Source of the DNA: Dolomedes plantarius
Lineage: Eukaryota > Arthropoda > Arachnida > Araneae > Dolomedidae
Length of the DNA stretch: 64,000 nt
Reading direction: 5' to 3'
Assembly (NCBI GenBank): GCA_907164885.2
Contig: OU015493.1
Coordinates: forward strand, 59,389,935-59,453,934
Positions 59,736-64,000 of this stretch are shown here, piece by piece; the stretch's first letter is position 1; each line of letters starts with the position of its first letter. The notes beneath the pieces were generated by a model that saw only the letters and a program-made list of their open reading frames with translations, was not told where the DNA came from and did no database searches. A program made the translations under genes and the position numbers.

Positions 59736-62288
59736 AATAAAAATGTCCCATTCTCTCGGAATTTTGTGCCCCATGTCCCCTTAGGGGAACATTCAATGTA
59801 AATCCAGAAAGATATACTGGGGAAAGAGGAAGTTTTACTTTTCGTCTCTGAATAGGAGGATAATAAATATTTGTAATCACAACTATACGTCAAATTGTCT
59901 TGGAAATTCTCAAAATATGCATTCTAGATTTTGTCATAATAGATTTAGAGTAATTAAAAAATACTTCATAAAATAGGCAACATGGAGCACTTCGTTCATT
60001 GTTTTTAGCTTTGTGTTAAAATTAAAGGAATAGTTAGATGTTTTTCCTGGGAAACGTCAAGATTTTGATATTTTGTGTGGTATTTAATTTCTGACTGTAA
60101 ACATTATAGATTCCCTTTGCTGCAATTTACAGATTAAAGAGACAATAGTATTCGCATTTTCTAGATACATATAGATCGATACATCAAACAGGTAAAAAGA
60201 CAGAAGCATTCCATATTATGGATGCAGGCTAAGGTGTTAGTAGTCGAGGCTAATTTCGCTAATTTCGCCCTTCGCTAATTTCGTGAAACCCTATTGAAAA
60301 ATGTACCAGGTTCATTTTTTTTCTGTGGTAATTTTTTGAGTGACTAAAAAATTACCACATCTTCTGGCTCTTAATCACGTTAAATTTGACACATGCCCCT
60401 GAAATTTACATTCCTGAGGTAACGGACTCTTTGATCACCAAAGTGTCTAGTAAATTTCTTTAGCTTACAGCACTTGTATTAAAAAACTTACATCAAGCTG
60501 TCGCTAGGTGTTTCGTAATCTTGCACTCATAATATAAAATGTATTAATATATTTTTTACCCATTAAAGTTATATTTAAATCTTTAACATGACATAGTGTT
60601 TGAGAATATAGATTTCTGACATCTTCGGTTGAGTTGTAGCTCAATATTTTATGATTCCAATTTTTTTTTTTTTTTACAGTTGTTTCTATCTAGTCACAAG
60701 ACGATTTGCAACTATTTTGATATTGCAAGACAGTGATCAAAGGACGGGAAATTGACACTTTCCTATCTCTCTCAGCTATAAAAAGACCATTAACATAGTA
60801 AAAAAAGTTTCTGTGTACAAAACGCATTTTATTATCTAATAAATAAAAGGGAAATATAAATTACTTTCGCTGGTAGTGTTACGTTACGTAACACGTGCTA
60901 TTAAGAGTTCTTTGAACTTTGTATTTGTATAGGGGCACCTCCTTTGCGAAACGTTACTCAACGAATTCCACACTCCTCCGAACTATGTGGATCGAACGTT
61001 CAAGAAAATGGAATCCCTTAAACGTTGCCCCTCGAGAGTACCTTTTATGTACGACCCTCCAGCCTGGTGTTGTGAAACATTAAGTGCAAATCTGTCAGAA
61101 ACCACGGTTAAGGTTTAGATCAGATTATTTTTATGGACTGTAAATCGCGACCTGTAGATCCTGTTGAGCCACGTGCAGCCACTTTAGGAGGTTTGTGTGA
61201 TTTCGCCGTAGGAGTGTCATTGCTCTATATTTAAAACTCTATGTGATGATAAAATTCTGAATTTTTTTGCTGGGGTCCATAATTCAATGCAGCAAAACCA
61301 ATGAACAATAGTGACAGTGGTGTTCTGACACATTTGTCAGAACTTCACTGTAAGTGTAGATACAGTATAAAACAAGTTTATCAAAATTGGTTTATGGAGA
61401 TATATTGGTATATTTTTTATATTTATATTTCTCTGTATGTTCATCATTCCATTTCGACTGAAGATGGCGGGATCAATTTAGAGATCTTATTGCTGCTAGC
61501 AGCTGTCAGTTGACAGAAGCTTATTTAAGAGCCGAACTATATTGTCCGAACTACAGCTAGCTTGATGATGAGACTGTGTAAGGTCCGGTGCACAATTGCT
61601 GTAACAGTTATCGGGACGCTGCGTCATTTTCAATCGCATAAGAAGTAAAAATGCAGAGCAACTGTTGTTGGGATTCACACGTGTCGCCGATACCTATTTG
61701 ACGCCGACGTCACTCTTGATAGTTATCGAGGTTACCACAGGTTTCTGTGAGACACGCGTCATATTCCTATATCCCGATAGCTGGCAGTACTCATTTGTCT
61801 GTAGGAGAGTGCACATCTGTATCTCTTATCGTATTTCTTGTCCTGTCGTATCTCTTATCGAGCTTGTGAAGTCTCTCTACACGATGTCTGATGAAAATGT
61901 GGATTAGATGTATTGTTAATGACTTTTTTTTATTATTCATATTGTTTATACTTTTTTATTGTTATTCTTTGTAATTCTGTGCATTATACATTTAAATATA
62001 ATATTGTTTAATTAATAATGAAAATAACGATAATTGCAAAATGCTGATGCACTTAATGTAATTAAAAAATAATAAAAATAAATAATTAAATCTATAATTA
62101 TTTATTTTTATTATTTTTATATTTTTATATTTTTTTATATTTTCCTTCTCAAAGAAATATTGATCTATTGAAAGAAATATTAATCTATTTGAAAAGGTAA
62201 TATATTTGAAATAATTTATGCACCATGCCAGTAGGCCTATTACATATAAGATTACATTATTTTAATCAACTTATAAGTAAATATGAAG
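59736..62288. other. Long stretch without genes
   Basis: A short local repetition of CGCTAATTT at 60255-60285. ORFs (61301-61513, 61665-61907) have no known motif. Confidence 0.35.
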
Positions 62289-62570
62289 TCTTTTATGTAC
62301 CTCAATATTACTGCCAGCATCTCCAAGGGTGGTATGGGAGATCTTGTGTAGATTTCTTTTCCTTGTAGTGCGTCGCTGATTAGACCGGATAATTCGTCAA
62401 AGGATAAGATTAACATTCGAAAATAATTAAAAAAACTTGTCATCATCTTTCCTGAGATCCATCAAGCATACATTAAAAATTCCCTTCAAGTACCTCTAGC
62501 TGTTGTAAGGAGGAAACCAGTACTTTCTTTTTTTTAATTTCACTCTCACGATTTACGTACTTGTACACTA
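62289..62570 (-). pseudogene. PIF/Harbinger transposase fragment (HARBI1-like)
   Basis: On the minus strand from about 62570: RKYWFPPYNS, stop, RYLKG, then LMDLRKDDDKFF, a one-base slip in a T run, NYFRM, and LSFDELSGLISDALQGKEIY followed by IPPLEMLAVILRY. The pattern basic-YWV.PY, then D-R-DD-KFF-YFRM, then FDEL and IPP-E-LAVTLRYL is the N-terminal region of arthropod HARBI1-like nucleases from PIF/Harbinger transposons. The catalytic DDE domain is not found downstream; the frame stops fitting after LRY near a GT dinucleotide, which could be a lost exon border. One stop and one frameshift show it is dead. Target duplication not seen. Confidence 0.65.
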
Positions 62571-64000
62571 AGTATGAAAAAGCAACTTTCTTCTTAAATA
62601 TTTGGACGCGTGTACGATCTATCTCGTTTGGTGGCAAGTGAGAGACTGCCGCTGACGCCTATCACCGTGAAAGTGTGCATTGGAACGTCGATAAGACGCA
62701 GCTTGAAATGCCGCAGCGTCCTGATAACTTTTGCAGCAAGTGTGCACTTAGACTCTAAACTGAGGAAAATGGGAGGAAAAAACGAATCACTTATCACTGG
62801 CAAGTAATCTTATTACACCAGATTCTTTAGTCGATTTTATCATTTCTCTTACTACTGCCACCAATCATGTCAGACGTTGCAAATCACACTCTGCCTTATT
62901 CTTCAAATGCCGTATTACCACTGCGTATTAGCGTGAATACTACGTTTTACTTTTAAGGACCACTAGCCCCTGAAAATAATAGCAGGTGTGTCAAAAAATT
63001 AAATGTCTGTATCTTTAGGTAAGAAGAATACGCCTGAATGAAACTTTTGTTGACGCTTAGTGATGAATAACAGGATATATTTAGTCTTATTTTTAACTGA
63101 AACTTTTCTGGAATTTAGAGACTTGCTTATAATTGGGAAGAGCCTTGTAACGGGACCGACTGCTTTTGCCGGGGTAGGAATTCGGGTTCTTCAAGCCTTG
63201 ACGAAGATAATCCACCAACTGATCCGTCTTGGTGATGTTGGGATCATTCTTAAATCCATTTGTAAATCCTATGTATCCACATGTAATTCCCCTTTTATTT
63301 CAACGCTCTATGTTTGTGAGTACATAAAATTTTATTCCTTTATTTACTTGTTTTCCATTATAAATCTCTGCTGCATCGATAAATAATGCTCTTTTGCATT
63401 TATTTTTTTCCCCAATTTTATTTCTCCAATGACAAATTTGTATTTGCTTCACTACCGTCCATCATCATTCTTAAAAAATGTCGGGTGCCTCTGTATCTAC
63501 CACGTGCAACAATGCGGGATTAAAACCCCGTGTCTCCAAACTTCAAGGCTGATGCTCTACCAAATGAACCATCCCGGAATTGCGAGGAACTCTCGTGCTT
63601 CAAATTCAGTTCCTCAAAATAATTCTTTTCATGTCGACAACACAAGATGTTTTCTGTAATGTATTTGTTTTCGACAATTTTCTTTTTCTTTGAATATTTC
63701 TCATTTTGCATCCTAACGATCCATTATCGTAGCTTCTGACGTTTGGGCTTCACTGTGCCGACTGATCGTCATAACGATAGCCAGTTTCCTAATCTTCAGC
63801 GTTTAGTCAAAAATACAACTATTAAGGCCGCGCACTATTTCAGGTCATTAAAACACATGTTGAGCTACCGGGTGCTTTCATATGAATATTTTTTTAATTC
63901 ACAAATCAGCATATGTGTATTTCTGAATTCTTTTTTTTTTGCATATGAAAGTAGAGGTTTAAGTAAAGAGTGCGTTATTTATTAAAATTTGAAAAATTGA
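62571..64000. other. No confirmed gene; tRNA-like sequence
   Basis: At 63512-63585 on the minus strand GGTTCATTTGGTAGAGCATC forms a good tRNA D arm, followed by GGGGTTTTAATCC, a mutated T arm. Acceptor and anticodon stems do not close, so it is a tRNA-like relic or SINE head, not a gene. The 108-residue ORF at 63060-63386 has no known motif. Confidence 0.4.

Noticed and set aside
63512..63585. tRNA gene on the minus strand
   Set aside because: D arm and part of the T arm are good, but acceptor and anticodon stems fail and the T loop lacks the conserved C; called a tRNA-like relic.

Overview
This window looks like a gene desert (intergenic or intronic) from the AT-rich nuclear genome of an arthropod, most likely an orb-weaving spider (Araneidae or a related family). 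GC is about one third by eye. Bacterial gene density, operons and ribosome-binding sites are absent, and long (TA)n tracts are common. Several transposase families read like those I know from Araneus/Trichonephila-type genomes, above all the Tc1 element at 23570-24978 and the Tc1 fragment at 28596-29075. The spider assignment is recognition by eye, not a search result.

I found no convincing host gene. Every ORF with recognisable homology belongs to a transposable element, and all are damaged. DNA transposons dominate: a Tc1/mariner-superfamily element with ~180 bp inverted repeats (5470-7060), an internally deleted mariner (21228-22208), a nearly intact Tc1 (23570-24978, one in-frame stop), a Tc1 3' fragment, a fold-back derivative of another Tc1/mariner family (50903-51463) plus a truncated relative (29262-29482), three internally deleted hAT elements with perfect 8 bp target duplications (10629-11319, 19143-19844, 38705-39370), a hAT end (9763-9960), a PIF/Harbinger transposase remnant (62289-62570), and MITEs with TA or TTAA target sites. 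Two retrotransposon tails are framed by 12 bp target duplications: a LINE with RNase H (18557-19096, CAA-type tail) and an RTE-like LINE (42883-44156, ATG-type tail). Several tRNA-derived SINE-like sequences are present.

Layout. 0-5 kb: mostly unclassified AT-rich DNA with one palindromic motif cluster and an old repeat copy. 5-12 kb: transposon in a (TA)n tract, a 716 bp MITE, hAT sequences. 13-17.5 kb: GC-rich retroposon, a degenerate ~240 bp tandem array, a dispersed repeat and an 854 bp TIR element. 18-25 kb: LINE, hAT, small pogo-like MITE, mariner, Tc1. 25-33 kb: SINEs, a CpG-rich patch, Tc1 and mariner tails, a hammerhead-ribozyme-like core beside a 25 bp hairpin and a (TA)n tract. 34-41 kb: TTAA MITE, inverse copy of the 15.8 kb repeat, hAT, 75 bp minisatellite. 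42-48 kb: SINE, RTE LINE, ~170 bp tandem array, perfect hairpin, second copy of the 8 kb MITE. 49-64 kb: pogo/Tigger-like MITE, fold-back element, second TTAA MITE, a G-quadruplex-type tract beside a CpG-bearing patch, two more copies of the old repeat, a 242 bp MITE and the Harbinger remnant.

The features do not form a pathway; what connects them is insertion history. The least explained items are the ribozyme-like motif (32669-32709), the four same-orientation copies of an ancient repeat (2.4, 35.0, 55.2 and 59.5 kb), the degenerate tandem arrays, and the single-copy GC-balanced patches that could be regulatory DNA.
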